Below the pieces are notes generated by a model. It ran no database searches and was not told the DNA's origin. It saw only the letters and a program-made list of their open reading frames with translations. A DNA stretch of 64,000 nucleotides from NCBI GenBank assembly GCA_035517775.1, contig DATIYF010000017.1, forward strand, positions 1 to 64,000, read 5' to 3'. Position numbers and translations under genes: made by a program. This DNA is from DATIYF01 sp035517775. Lineage in GTDB: Bacteria > Acidobacteriota > Terriglobia > Terriglobales > Acidobacteriaceae. Of this stretch, positions 34,844-43,292 are shown one piece after another. Every line of letters starts with the position of its first letter. The stretch's first letter is position 1.

Positions 34844-34860
34844 TCCATACAGGAGGCGCT

Positions 34861-35490
34861 GTGAGCGAAGCTAATCTGACCATGGAGGCACACGGTACCG
34901 GGCTGATGGAGGCCTCGCCGTTTGCCGTGCCGGCCAAGAAGCTGGCCATGTGGCTGTTCATCATCGCCGATGCGATGACCTTTGCCGCGGTTCTGATCGC
35001 CTACGGTTTTCTGCGCAACAGCACTCCTAGCTGGCCGGAGCCCTTCGAGTTCTCGCCCTCCATCATCAACGTGATGGTCATGACCTTCATCCTGATCAGC
35101 AGCAGCCTTACCATGCTGTTTGCCATCCGCGCCGCACAGGTCAGCGACAAGGCCCGGGCCTTTACATGGATTCTGATCACGGCCCTGGCCGGCGCGGTTT
35201 TCGCCCTGCTGCACATTCGCGAGTGGCTGGGCATGATCGGCCAGGGGGTGGGACTGTTTCACAATCCCTGGGGAACTCCGTTATTTGGCGCCGCCTTCTT
35301 TTGCGTCACCGGACTGCACTTGTTGCACGTCACCGGCGGAGTCATAGCTCTGGTGGCCGTGGGCTTGCGCTACCAGAGAGGCCGTTACAAGGCCGACGAT
35401 ATTGAAATTCTGGGTCTGTACTGGCACTTCGTGGATATTGTCTGGATGTTCGTGGTGCCGTTGGTCTATTTGCTGAGCATACACCGCTGA
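34861..35490 (+). CDS. Second cytochrome c oxidase subunit III-like protein
   Basis: A 209-residue membrane protein with about five helices. Landmarks are KLAMWLFIIADAMTFAAVL near the start and YWHFVDIVWMFVVPLVYL at the end, both typical of subunit III. I use the GTG at 34861 because AGGAGG (34851-34856) precedes it; an upstream ATG at 34828 would overlap coxC. Two subunit III genes side by side is a recurrent arrangement in oxidase operons of this kind; the two proteins together may replace one 7-helix subunit III. Confidence 0.88.
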   Translation: MSEANLTMEAHGTGLMEASPFAVPAKKLAMWLFIIADAMTFAAVLIAYGFLRNSTPSWPEPFEFSPSIINVMVMTFILISSSLTMLFAIRAAQVSDKARAFTWILITALAGAVFALLHIREWLGMIGQGVGLFHNPWGTPLFGAAFFCVTGLHLLHVTGGVIALVAVGLRYQRGRYKADDIEILGLYWHFVDIVWMFVVPLVYLLSIHR

Positions 35491-35514
35491 CCGCCAACCG
35501 GAGGATGAACTGCT

Positions 35515-35832
35515 ATGACCCCTATGGAAGAACACGGGAACTTGACCACGGATGTTATTGTATATCTCGTTCTTTTAGGCATCGCCGGCCTGCAAATCAT
35601 TCTGGCGTATAGCTATCACGGTGGCGGCGAGGGTCTGCTGGGGCGCCTGTTGATCGTGGCGGCCATCCAGGCGGTTGTAGCGGTCTTGTTTTTCATGCAC
35701 CTGCGGTGGGAGAATCGGGCCATGTTGGTTTCGGTGGCGGTGGTGACGCTTTTCGTACTGATATCACTGCAGTACAGCTGGAGTGATAGCTTTCGCTTGC
35801 TGCACGGCGTGCCCTTCGCGCGCTTTCATTAA
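35515..35832 (+). CDS. Cytochrome c oxidase subunit IV (prokaryotic type)
   Basis: A 105-residue protein with three hydrophobic helices. VAVLFFMHLRWENR is the usual hallmark of the caa3-type subunit IV family. The gene is in its usual place at the end of the structural genes. A GGAGG 10 bases upstream supports the ATG. The role is structural. Confidence 0.85.
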   Translation: MTPMEEHGNLTTDVIVYLVLLGIAGLQIILAYSYHGGGEGLLGRLLIVAAIQAVVAVLFFMHLRWENRAMLVSVAVVTLFVLISLQYSWSDSFRLLHGVPFARFH

Positions 35833-35843
35833 ACTGATTGAAG

Positions 35844-36134
35844 ATGACTCGGCCCCGGAGCTCGATGTGGTTCGCCGCCTTTGCCGCGGGGGTGTTGCTG
35901 CTTTCCGCCTCTCTGCCTGCGTTTGGGCAGGGCTGCGCTCTCTGTTACACTCAGGCGGCCTCTTCGGGCGCGCGCATGATTCATGCCCTGCGTGACGGCA
36001 TCCTGATTCTGGTGTTGCCGCCCACTTTAATGTCGGTGGGGGTGGCCTTCGTGGCCTATCGCAGGCGCGACTATTTTCACCGCCCGGAAAGTTCACAACC
36101 GGATTTCCCCACGGAGCTCCATGGCGACGACTGA
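35844..36134 (+). CDS. Small membrane protein with CALCYTQ motif, unrecognised
   Basis: A 96-residue protein with a signal peptide or helix (about 7-29), then GQGCALCYTQAASSGARM, a second helix (RDGILILVLPPTLMSVGVAF) and a charged tail. The CxxC just beyond the first helix would sit in the periplasm and could bind copper or haem or be redox-active. It overlaps the farnesyltransferase gene by 14 bases, so it belongs to the oxidase operon; an assembly role is an inference. A TTG 6 bases upstream is an alternative start. I do not know a name for it. Confidence 0.65.
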   Translation: MTRPRSSMWFAAFAAGVLLLSASLPAFGQGCALCYTQAASSGARMIHALRDGILILVLPPTLMSVGVAFVAYRRRDYFHRPESSQPDFPTELHGDD

Positions 36135-37023
36135 GACCATGACATCTTTCGGGTACAGGCAGAGCTTGCCTTGCAGGCTGCGGGATTACTACACCCTGAC
36201 CAAGCCGGAAGTGAACCTGCTGATTCTCATCACCACGTCAGCCGGGTATTACCTGGGAAGCCAGAGTGGCTTTCGTTTTGCAGGACTGATCAACACGCTG
36301 ATCGGTACCCTGCTGGTAGCGAGCGGCACTGCCACTCTCAATCAGTATATGGAGCGCGGCTACGACGCGCAGATGCGCCGCACCGCGAGCCGGCCGGTCG
36401 CTTCCGGACGGATGGCAGCGCTCGAAGCCTTCCTGTTTGGCGTGGTTCTGAGCGTAGCCGGCGGAATTTACCTGTGGGCCACGGTCAATTCGCTGGCCGC
36501 GGTGCTGGCCGTTTCCACCCTTCTATCCTATTTATTGGTGTACACGCCGCTGAAGCGGGTCACTCCGCTCTGCACCCTGCTGGGGGCGATTCCTGGCGCT
36601 ATGCCAACGCTGATCGGATGGGCCGGGGCCTCGGGCACTCTGAACCTGCAGGCATGGTTCCTGTTCGCGGTGCTGTTTCTGTGGCAGTTTCCGCACTTTC
36701 TCGCCATCGCCCTGATGTACCGTGAGGATTACGCCCGCGCCGGTTACAAGATGCTGCCCGGCTTCGATGCCGAAGGCCGCTTTACCCGCGCAGAGATCAC
36801 TGCTTTCACCATCGCGCTCACCGCCGTCACGTTGTTGCCGGTCTTCGCTGCCGGCCCCAGCTTGACGTATCTGCTGGCCATGGGAGCGGCGGGTGCATTC
36901 TTTCTCTATTACAGCGCCCGGCTTTCGGTCACCGCGTCGCGGGGCTCGGCCAAACACCTGGTGCACGCGTCTGTGATCTATTTGCCGGTGGTGTTTCTGA
37001 TTATGATTGTCTGCAGGCCCTGA
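36121..37023 (+). CDS. ctaB: Protohaem IX farnesyltransferase (haem o synthase)
   Basis: A 300-residue UbiA-family membrane enzyme that adds a farnesyl group to haem b, giving haem o, the precursor of haem a for the oxidase encoded upstream. The first prenyl-diphosphate motif is NQYMERGYDAQMRRTASRP (N and D residues spaced as in CyoE/CtaB), and the second is MYREDYARAGYKMLP. Nine or so helices are visible. The gene for haem a synthase (CtaA) is not in the window. An ATG at 36139 is a possible alternative start. Confidence 0.94.
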   Translation: MATTETMTSFGYRQSLPCRLRDYYTLTKPEVNLLILITTSAGYYLGSQSGFRFAGLINTLIGTLLVASGTATLNQYMERGYDAQMRRTASRPVASGRMAALEAFLFGVVLSVAGGIYLWATVNSLAAVLAVSTLLSYLLVYTPLKRVTPLCTLLGAIPGAMPTLIGWAGASGTLNLQAWFLFAVLFLWQFPHFLAIALMYREDYARAGYKMLPGFDAEGRFTRAEITAFTIALTAVTLLPVFAAGPSLTYLLAMGAAGAFFLYYSARLSVTASRGSAKHLVHASVIYLPVVFLIMIVCRP

Positions 37024-37031
37024 AGTTCGTT

Positions 37032-37964
37032 GTGATGATGGTCCCGTCCCCTTCTCGATTGGCATCGCGAATCACTCTCAGCCGTCTGGATGCGCCGCGA
37101 ATCCACAGCGCGCCATCACCGGTTGGAATTTGCGCTTTGACCTTCACCCTGAGCGCTTTGTTGCTGGTTGCGCCGGCGGCCTGGGGCAAAGTAAAAGAGC
37201 ATTATGGCGATGGCTTCGTGGTTGACCTGAATCACCCGGCCAGCCAGGTGGTGGATTTTGTGCACGCCGTGACGGAAGACGGAATTATCCGCGGCACCTC
37301 CGACTCCCGCGGCGCCAGCGAGCTGTATGGCGCCAGTTCGGCCAAGACCTCCGACGCATTCCCCCGCTGGACCCAAGGCGGCACGGTTCTTTTCAAAGTT
37401 CGGCCCGGCGCCCTGGCGCCCGACCACTTTTATCAAAGCAACGACCAGGGCACTGTCGTGGTGCGCTACGTGGTGCAGCCTCTAAGCGCCGATTCATGCC
37501 GCCTGCGCATTGACGCGATTTTTGAAGAAGATTCCCACCACCACCACCATCCTTCCGACGGCCTGGTGGAGAACAATGAGTTCGAGGCGATCGCGGCGAA
37601 GATAAAAGAATTCGAGAATCTGGAGCAACAGCGGCGCGAAGCTGAGGCCCAGCAACAGATGCAAGATAAGGTGCAGGACCTTGACGCACAACTGCAGCAG
37701 GAAAACACACGCCTGGATGACCTGAACAAGAAGCAGGCGGACCTGCGGCAGAAAATTCAGGCTACACAGGGCGGAAAACCTGGCCGCATTACCACGAGCG
37801 CAGAGTTGAAGACGGGACCCTACCAGGCCGCGAGCGTGGTGGAACAACTTTCTCAGGGCGATGCCGTGACCGTGCTGCAGGAGACGCCCTACTGGTACCG
37901 CGTGCAAAGCGCCAGCGGAAAGCGGGGCTGGGTGTATCGCCTGATGCTCGAGGTGGCGCAGTGA
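37032..37964 (+). CDS. Secreted SH3-domain protein with His tract and coiled coil
   Basis: A 310-residue protein with a signal sequence (about 30-50, ending PAAWG). The N-terminal domain is all-beta by appearance. A run of five His follows at about 172-176 (EDSHHHHHPSDG), which may bind metal. A Glu/Gln/Lys coiled coil spans about 190-250, and a bacterial SH3 domain at the C-terminus ends WYRVQSASGKRGWVYRLML. The start is unclear (GTG 37032, ATG 37035 or 37038). It overlaps the next gene by 4 bases, and the two proteins share layout. A periplasmic role near the cell wall or the oxidase is an inference. Confidence 0.7.
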   Translation: MMMVPSPSRLASRITLSRLDAPRIHSAPSPVGICALTFTLSALLLVAPAAWGKVKEHYGDGFVVDLNHPASQVVDFVHAVTEDGIIRGTSDSRGASELYGASSAKTSDAFPRWTQGGTVLFKVRPGALAPDHFYQSNDQGTVVVRYVVQPLSADSCRLRIDAIFEEDSHHHHHPSDGLVENNEFEAIAAKIKEFENLEQQRREAEAQQQMQDKVQDLDAQLQQENTRLDDLNKKQADLRQKIQATQGGKPGRITTSAELKTGPYQAASVVEQLSQGDAVTVLQETPYWYRVQSASGKRGWVYRLMLEVAQ

Positions 37965-39118
37965 AGGCCATGCGAAGCGCGGGCATGCTGGCGGCGGTGC
38001 TGCTGCTCGGGCTCTTGTTGAATGCGCAAACCCCGAAGGGGGTGCAGCGGGAGTTTGCTTTTCCGATTACGGCGGTCGAGGCTGCGCTGAAACAGTTGGA
38101 CGCTTACACCGGCGCCCGCCTGCCCACTCTGGATGGATTTATCACGACCGAGCGGGCGCAACTGCCTCACTACCAGCGTCCTTATTACGAGTACAAGATC
38201 AACCTGACCATGGCGGGAGCGACTCGCACTGAGGTGCAGGTCAGGGCGGAAGTTTCGGCCTGGTTTGAAGATCCCCAGGGTCAGCAGTCCGGCTATCAGA
38301 CGCTGGAATCCAATGGCCGCCTGGAGAGCGATTTGCTGGACCGTCTGGGCGAGTATCTGACCACGAATCAGTCAAAGCTGCTGGCCGACCCGTCTGCCCT
38401 GGTGAAGCAGATCGCTGCGGTTCGCCAGCAGGAAAGCGATGCGCAGCAGCAGATCGCCGAACTCGAGCAGCAATTGCAGCAGGCACAAACCGGCAGCGAG
38501 CATGCCGATCGTGCCGAACTGGTAACCGTGGCGCGCGGCCGGATTGCAGTTCTGAAGTCGCCGGAAGAGCATTCGCCGGTTGTGCTGCACGCCCAGGCCC
38601 AGGATGAATTCGAGGTATTGGAACACCGCGGCGCCTGGTTGCGGGTGAACCTGCAAGACGCCAGTTCCGGCTGGGTGCGAAGTTCAGACGTGCGCCCCGC
38701 GGCGGCGGGGGATGATTCCTCATCTTCCGCGGACTCCGCCGGGTTCATGGTCATCCGAAAAAATGTCATGCCTTTTTCCGGCGATTGGCCGCGCCTGAAA
38801 GGTAAGCCCACGCTGTACGTTTGGGCGCGGCCGCTGGGTTCGAGCCTCAATGCGTCTCCGGCGGGACGTTTGCATTTTGCCCAGGCCCTGTTCCGGCAAC
38901 GGTATCTGGAGGCCGTGCACAGTCCGCAACGGTCGTTTGAAGGCGTTGTGGTGATCTTTCTAGATGCTGGCGGCGGCGTGGCGGCGGCCAACCTGGAAGA
39001 CATCGGGCAGTGGGTGGATGAGACCATCAAAGAGCCCGTCTTCCAGGCCCGGTGCTCTTTCGACCCCCGCAGCGAGTTCTTCGCCGCAGCGCGCGCGGAG
39101 GCGCAGCGAAAGCGCTGA
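37961..39118 (+). CDS. Secreted SH3-domain protein with coiled coil
   Basis: A 385-residue protein starting at a GTG that overlaps the previous stop (GTGA). A signal peptide (about 4-23) is followed by a domain of about 110 residues, a Gln/Glu-rich coiled coil (QQESDAQQQIAELEQQLQQ), and an SH3-like domain (ELVTVARGRIAVLKSP ... GAWLRVNLQDASSGWV). A further domain of about 110 residues ends in the C-terminus. With its neighbour it forms a two-gene secreted pair behind the oxidase operon. The function is unknown. Confidence 0.7.
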   Translation: MKAMRSAGMLAAVLLLGLLLNAQTPKGVQREFAFPITAVEAALKQLDAYTGARLPTLDGFITTERAQLPHYQRPYYEYKINLTMAGATRTEVQVRAEVSAWFEDPQGQQSGYQTLESNGRLESDLLDRLGEYLTTNQSKLLADPSALVKQIAAVRQQESDAQQQIAELEQQLQQAQTGSEHADRAELVTVARGRIAVLKSPEEHSPVVLHAQAQDEFEVLEHRGAWLRVNLQDASSGWVRSSDVRPAAAGDDSSSSADSAGFMVIRKNVMPFSGDWPRLKGKPTLYVWARPLGSSLNASPAGRLHFAQALFRQRYLEAVHSPQRSFEGVVVIFLDAGGGVAAANLEDIGQWVDETIKEPVFQARCSFDPRSEFFAAARAEAQRKR

Positions 39119-39150
39119 TTGAGCGTGAAGTCCAGCCACTCGCCGGTGCA

Positions 39151-41748
39151 TCAATCGCCGCGCAACTCCTCGTGCAGGGCCTTCTCCAGGCGCTCCTTGT
39201 GTTCGGGCGAGAGCTTGCCGCCAGCCGAGGTGAGGTAGAACACGTCAATTGCCATCTGCCCTTCGGTATCAATCAAGGCGATCTCGATGTTGCACTTCTG
39301 GTAGGAGAACCGCGAGCTGATGTGGTGCAGAAGGCCCATCCGGTCCTGGGCAATCACCTGCACCAGCGTACTGCCGGCCGAGCAGCCGTCGTCAAAGGTG
39401 ATTGCAGTTTTGATCTTCACCCGAGTCACCCGGCTTCTCTCTTCCGAGCGCCGGCGGTCGTGCAGCATGCGGTCCAGGTCTGCTTCTCCCATGAGCACGT
39501 CCGCAATGCTGCGCTTGAAGCGCTCCCACTCCGGCAGGTTGAGCTCGAGGGTGCGAAAGCGGTCGGTGAAGTAGAAGGTATCCACCACCGTGCCGGCGGC
39601 ATTGGAAAATGCATTGGCCTTCACGATGTTCATACCCCAGGCCGCCAGCACGCCGGCGACATTGGAGAACAGAAATGGCCGGTCGGTGGTGACCAGGGTC
39701 AGCTCAAACCAGTGCCTTCCGCGCTTCAGATCGAGCTGCACGGAGCACTCCGCCAGCCGGTCGGCCATGCCCAGATGGCGCAGCACATCCTCAGGAGGAT
39801 ACGAGCGCAGATAACGCGTGGGTAGGCCTTCGAGAAACGCCTTGATCTTCTTTCCGGCTACCGGCGCCAGAGTCTGCAGGCGCGCCAGGTTTTCGCCGTC
39901 CACGTCGGGATGCAGCCGTTGGTCCACGCTGCGGTTCAAGTAGTTTGCGGTCGAAATGTAGAGCTGCCAGACGTTCTCCGCCTTCCACGGGGTGAGCGCT
40001 TCGGGATTCACCGCCTTGATGTCGGCGTAAGTGAGCAGGCAGAGCATTTTCAGCCGCTCCGGCGTGCCCACTTTTTCGGCGAAGGCGCGTATGGTTTCAG
40101 GATCGAAGATGTCCCGGCGCAGGGCCATGGACATCTCCAGATGATTGCCGATCAAAAACAGCACGGCGTCGCGATCCTGGGGCGGCAGGTCGAGGCGCTC
40201 CAGAGAATTTTCGGCGATCTGCAGGCTGGCCTGCACGTGGCTGCCGCCGGGCACGCCTTTTCCGACATCGTGCAGCAACAATGAGAGGTAGAGCAGCTCG
40301 GGCTGCTCCAGTTCATTCAGAATCTGCCCGTAGCGCTGATCCCACTCGGAAGGCGATTGGCTGGCGCGATGCAGGCTTTCAATGGTAAGAAAGGTGTGCT
40401 CATCTACGGTGAAGCGATGGTAGAAGTCGCGCACCACCAGAGAATCAATCAGTTTGAACTCGGGCAACAGCAGATTGAGCAGGCGCAGGGAGTGCATGGC
40501 GCGCAGCGCCTCGGCCGCGTGCGGCTCGATCAGAATCACCTGCAGGTATCGCCACAGCTCAGCGCCTTTCGGCGGAGCCGCCGCCAGGCCCGGCAAGACC
40601 TGCTCGATCCGGTACTCGGTAGTGGTGCTCAACTTCAGGCCATGATGGGCCATAAAGTCAAACAGCCGCAGCAGGAGCTCGGGATCGTGCAGGGCCGCGG
40701 GCTGCTGCAGAAAAATCAACCCATCCACCACCGAGAAATCCGCATTCGAAAGGCGCGAGCGCCAGTTCTGGAATTGCCGGTACAGCGAAGAACGCGCCGC
40801 CGGAATTTCCTCCAGCAGCTGCAGGGAAGTGCGGTGAATGGCGCGCGCATGGCTGAAATACACGCGCATCCAGTCGGCGGCATCCATGGGGCCGGTCTCG
40901 GCCACGCCGATCTCGTTGGCGGCCGCCTCGTCCTGTGCTTCCCAGGTCAGCATGTTGTCGTCGCGCCCGTGGCGAAAATGCAGAAAACAGCGCACTGCCA
41001 CCAGAAACTCGAGAGCCGGGTCAAACTGCCGCCGCACCGAAGCCGGCAGCAAGGTCATCGGGTCGGGCCAGTCGCGGAGCTTGTCCATAGCGGAAATCAG
41101 CGCCAGCCATCCCGCCACGTTGTAATCGCGCAGCCCGCCGGGCGTTTCTTTGACATTGGGCTCGAGGTGATAAATTGTGCCGCCATATTTTGCGTGCCGG
41201 TCGCGGGTAATCTCCGAGAGCCGCTGCACCATGGCCTGCGACTCGCGCATGATCAGCCTGGGGATCAACTTGTCATGCAGGCGGGTGAACAGTTCCCGAT
41301 CTCCGGCCAGGAAACGGCAATCCAGCAGAGAGATGGTGAACTCCACGTTCTCCGGATCAAAGCGGTCGCACTCGGAAAGCATGCGCGACACAGGGCTTAC
41401 CTTCATGCGCAGGTCCCAGAGCTCCTGCGAGAAGCGGCGTACCTTGTCTTTGAAGGCCTCTTCCGTGGCCAGGTCAGCAAAGAGGAACAGCAGATCTACG
41501 TCGGAATAAGGGAAAAGCCAGCCGCGGCCGAAACCGCCCATCGCCACCAGCGCGACGTCTTGCAACGGCGCCTCGCTCGGGGCGATCAACTCCTTCCATA
41601 GCTGAGCGAGGATGTTTTCTACCAGCGCGGTCCGTTGCGCCACTGCGGCCAAGCCATGGCCGGTAGCGGCAAAGCCTTGCTGAATTCGTGAGGATTCTTC
41701 CAGGTACAGGTCGCGCAAGCCGCTGTTTAATGAAGATGCCGTAGTCAT
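39151..41748 (-). CDS. glnD: Bifunctional [protein-PII] uridylyltransferase/uridylyl-removing enzyme
   Basis: An 865-residue nitrogen-status sensor that uridylylates PII when glutamine is low and removes UMP when it is high. The nucleotidyltransferase motif is GGFGRGWLFPYSDVDLLFLF (from residue 71; catalytic Asp at 83 and 85). The HD phosphohydrolase motif is HDVGKG near 490. Two ACT domains, which bind glutamine, are at about 675-745 and 785-860. Length fits the family (850-930). It runs convergent to the SH3 gene. The PII gene is not in the window. The 171-bp upstream gap is AT-rich at 41805-41840 and probably holds the promoter. Confidence 0.95.
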   Translation of the reverse strand: MTTASSLNSGLRDLYLEESSRIQQGFAATGHGLAAVAQRTALVENILAQLWKELIAPSEAPLQDVALVAMGGFGRGWLFPYSDVDLLFLFADLATEEAFKDKVRRFSQELWDLRMKVSPVSRMLSECDRFDPENVEFTISLLDCRFLAGDRELFTRLHDKLIPRLIMRESQAMVQRLSEITRDRHAKYGGTIYHLEPNVKETPGGLRDYNVAGWLALISAMDKLRDWPDPMTLLPASVRRQFDPALEFLVAVRCFLHFRHGRDDNMLTWEAQDEAAANEIGVAETGPMDAADWMRVYFSHARAIHRTSLQLLEEIPAARSSLYRQFQNWRSRLSNADFSVVDGLIFLQQPAALHDPELLLRLFDFMAHHGLKLSTTTEYRIEQVLPGLAAAPPKGAELWRYLQVILIEPHAAEALRAMHSLRLLNLLLPEFKLIDSLVVRDFYHRFTVDEHTFLTIESLHRASQSPSEWDQRYGQILNELEQPELLYLSLLLHDVGKGVPGGSHVQASLQIAENSLERLDLPPQDRDAVLFLIGNHLEMSMALRRDIFDPETIRAFAEKVGTPERLKMLCLLTYADIKAVNPEALTPWKAENVWQLYISTANYLNRSVDQRLHPDVDGENLARLQTLAPVAGKKIKAFLEGLPTRYLRSYPPEDVLRHLGMADRLAECSVQLDLKRGRHWFELTLVTTDRPFLFSNVAGVLAAWGMNIVKANAFSNAAGTVVDTFYFTDRFRTLELNLPEWERFKRSIADVLMGEADLDRMLHDRRRSEERSRVTRVKIKTAITFDDGCSAGSTLVQVIAQDRMGLLHHISSRFSYQKCNIEIALIDTEGQMAIDVFYLTSAGGKLSPEHKERLEKALHEELRGD

Positions 41749-41919
41749 GCCGCCTGGTCGAGATTTTTCACTCTAATCGCCTGCCTGGGGCGGCGGAAAT
41801 CGAAACTATTTATCGTTTCCATTAGGATAAATTATCGGCAGCGGGAACAAAAACCCCTCTGGCGGAAGGTGCTAGACCGTAAATCCAAGGGCGAGCGCAT
41901 GATGCGGAGGCCAAGGGCC

Positions 41920-42546
41920 TTACCTCGCATCGCCTGCGGCCAGGCAGGTTCCCAGCCCCACGAGCACTAAACCAGTCGCCGCCCGCTGGCGCTTGCGCAG
42001 TTTTGCAGAGGCCCGCAGGCGCGCCCCGATAGGCGCCGCCAAGAGCGTGACGGCGAGGTCACACGAGGTGTTCAAGGCGACCGAGATCGAGCCCAGCACC
42101 AGAAACTGCGCCAGCACGCTCCCCTGGCCGCGGCTGACGAATTGCGGAATGAACGCCAGAAAAAACAGTGCGGTCTTGGGATTCAGCGCTTCGGTCGCAA
42201 TCCCTTGCCAGAAGGCGTGTGTGCGGGCAGGCAGGGCAATGGGTAGCTCGCCTTCCTCTCCCGCCTTTACGATCATGCGCACCCCGAGGTAGATCAAATA
42301 CGCCGCTCCGGCATACTTGACCACCGCAAACGCCGCGGCCGAAGTGGCCAACAAAAGCGAGAGGCCGGTGGCTGCGGCGGCCACATGTACCAGCCCGCCA
42401 AAGAAGGTTCCCAGCGAGGAGAGAACGCCCTCCCGTCTTCCCCCGGCGAGGGTACGCGCCAGAACGTAGAGCATGCCGGGTCCCGGCGCAATGGCCAGCA
42501 GGGAAGCGGCCCCGAGAAAGAGCAGAAACCGATGCGCATCAAGCAT
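41920..42546 (-). CDS. LysE/RhtB-family exporter
   Basis: A 208-residue inner-membrane protein with six hydrophobic segments, the usual size of this family. The signature is in LAIAPGPGMLYVLARTLAGGRREGV near the N-terminus, and TEALNPKTALFFLAFIPQFV holds the second conserved NPK motif. It exports amino acids or related metabolites; the substrate cannot be told. It is divergent from the HAD gene (59 bp). A GATGCG/CGCATC hairpin spans its stop codon (41901-41931). Confidence 0.9.
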   Translation of the reverse strand: MLDAHRFLLFLGAASLLAIAPGPGMLYVLARTLAGGRREGVLSSLGTFFGGLVHVAAAATGLSLLLATSAAAFAVVKYAGAAYLIYLGVRMIVKAGEEGELPIALPARTHAFWQGIATEALNPKTALFFLAFIPQFVSRGQGSVLAQFLVLGSISVALNTSCDLAVTLLAAPIGARLRASAKLRKRQRAATGLVLVGLGTCLAAGDAR

Positions 42547-42605
42547 AGAACGATTTTACACATGCCCGGGACCCGCAAGCCGGCGTGTATGATGAGAAGA
42601 AATCC

Positions 42606-43292
42606 ATGGCAGCCGATTTGCCGCGCATTCGCGCAGTCATTTTCGATTACGGCAACGTTCTGTGCTTTCCACAAAGCGAGGCCGATGCGCGCCGTATGGC
42701 CGAAATCTGCGGCATGAGCCTGGCGCGCTTCAGCGAGCTCTATTGGCGCTCGCGCCTGGCCTACGATCGCGCCGATCTCGACCGTGAAACCTACTGGGCC
42801 GGGGTCGCCCGGGAAGATGGCCGTACCTTCACCCCCGGTCAGGTGGACCAGCTCGTGGAAATTGACTGCACCGGCTGGGCGCACATCAATCCCGCGTCCA
42901 TGCAGTGGGTGCAGCAGCTGCGCCGGGCTGGCCTTCAGTTGGTTCTGCTCTCGAACATGCCTGCCGAGATCAGCCGCTACCTGCTTACTCATCACGAGTG
43001 GCCGTCGCTGTTTCATCATCTTGTTTTTTCCTGTGATCTGCGGCGGGTGAAGCCCGAGCCCGAGAGTTATCAGGTTTGCCTCGAGAAGCTTCAGCTTGCC
43101 CCGCATGAAGTGCTGTTCCTGGACGATCGCGAGCAGAACGTTCAAGGCGCCGCGAAACTCGGCATGCACGCGCTTGTGTTCGACGATTTAAGCCGCGTGC
43201 TGGAGAAAGTGGCGCGGCGCTATCATCTACCAGTCCCCGACGCGGTGGCTTCCTCGGCCATGCCCGCCGAGCCGCTGCTGGATGAACCGTGA
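42606..43292 (+). CDS. HAD-superfamily hydrolase
   Basis: A 228-residue cytoplasmic phosphatase-like protein. Motif I is FDYGNVL, where the general acid Asp two residues after the nucleophile is replaced by Gly, as in some HAD subgroups with VFDxGGVL. Motif II is VLLSNMP, motif III a Lys in RRVKPEPESY, and motif IV is LFLDDREQNVQGA. All the rest is intact, so phosphatase or dehalogenase chemistry is possible. I use ATG 42606 behind AGAAG; GTG 42585 is an alternative. Its stop overlaps the next start (GTGA), so it is coupled to the pseudouridine synthase gene. Confidence 0.85.
   Translation: MAADLPRIRAVIFDYGNVLCFPQSEADARRMAEICGMSLARFSELYWRSRLAYDRADLDRETYWAGVAREDGRTFTPGQVDQLVEIDCTGWAHINPASMQWVQQLRRAGLQLVLLSNMPAEISRYLLTHHEWPSLFHHLVFSCDLRRVKPEPESYQVCLEKLQLAPHEVLFLDDREQNVQGAAKLGMHALVFDDLSRVLEKVARRYHLPVPDAVASSAMPAEPLLDEP

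Noticed and set aside
40357..41601. 414-codon plus-strand open frame
   Set aside because: It is antisense to glnD, which is well supported.
41901..41931. GATGCG...CGCATC hairpin at the end of the LysE gene as a terminator
   Set aside because: It overlaps the stop codon and lacks a T-run on either strand, so I mention it only in the gene entry.
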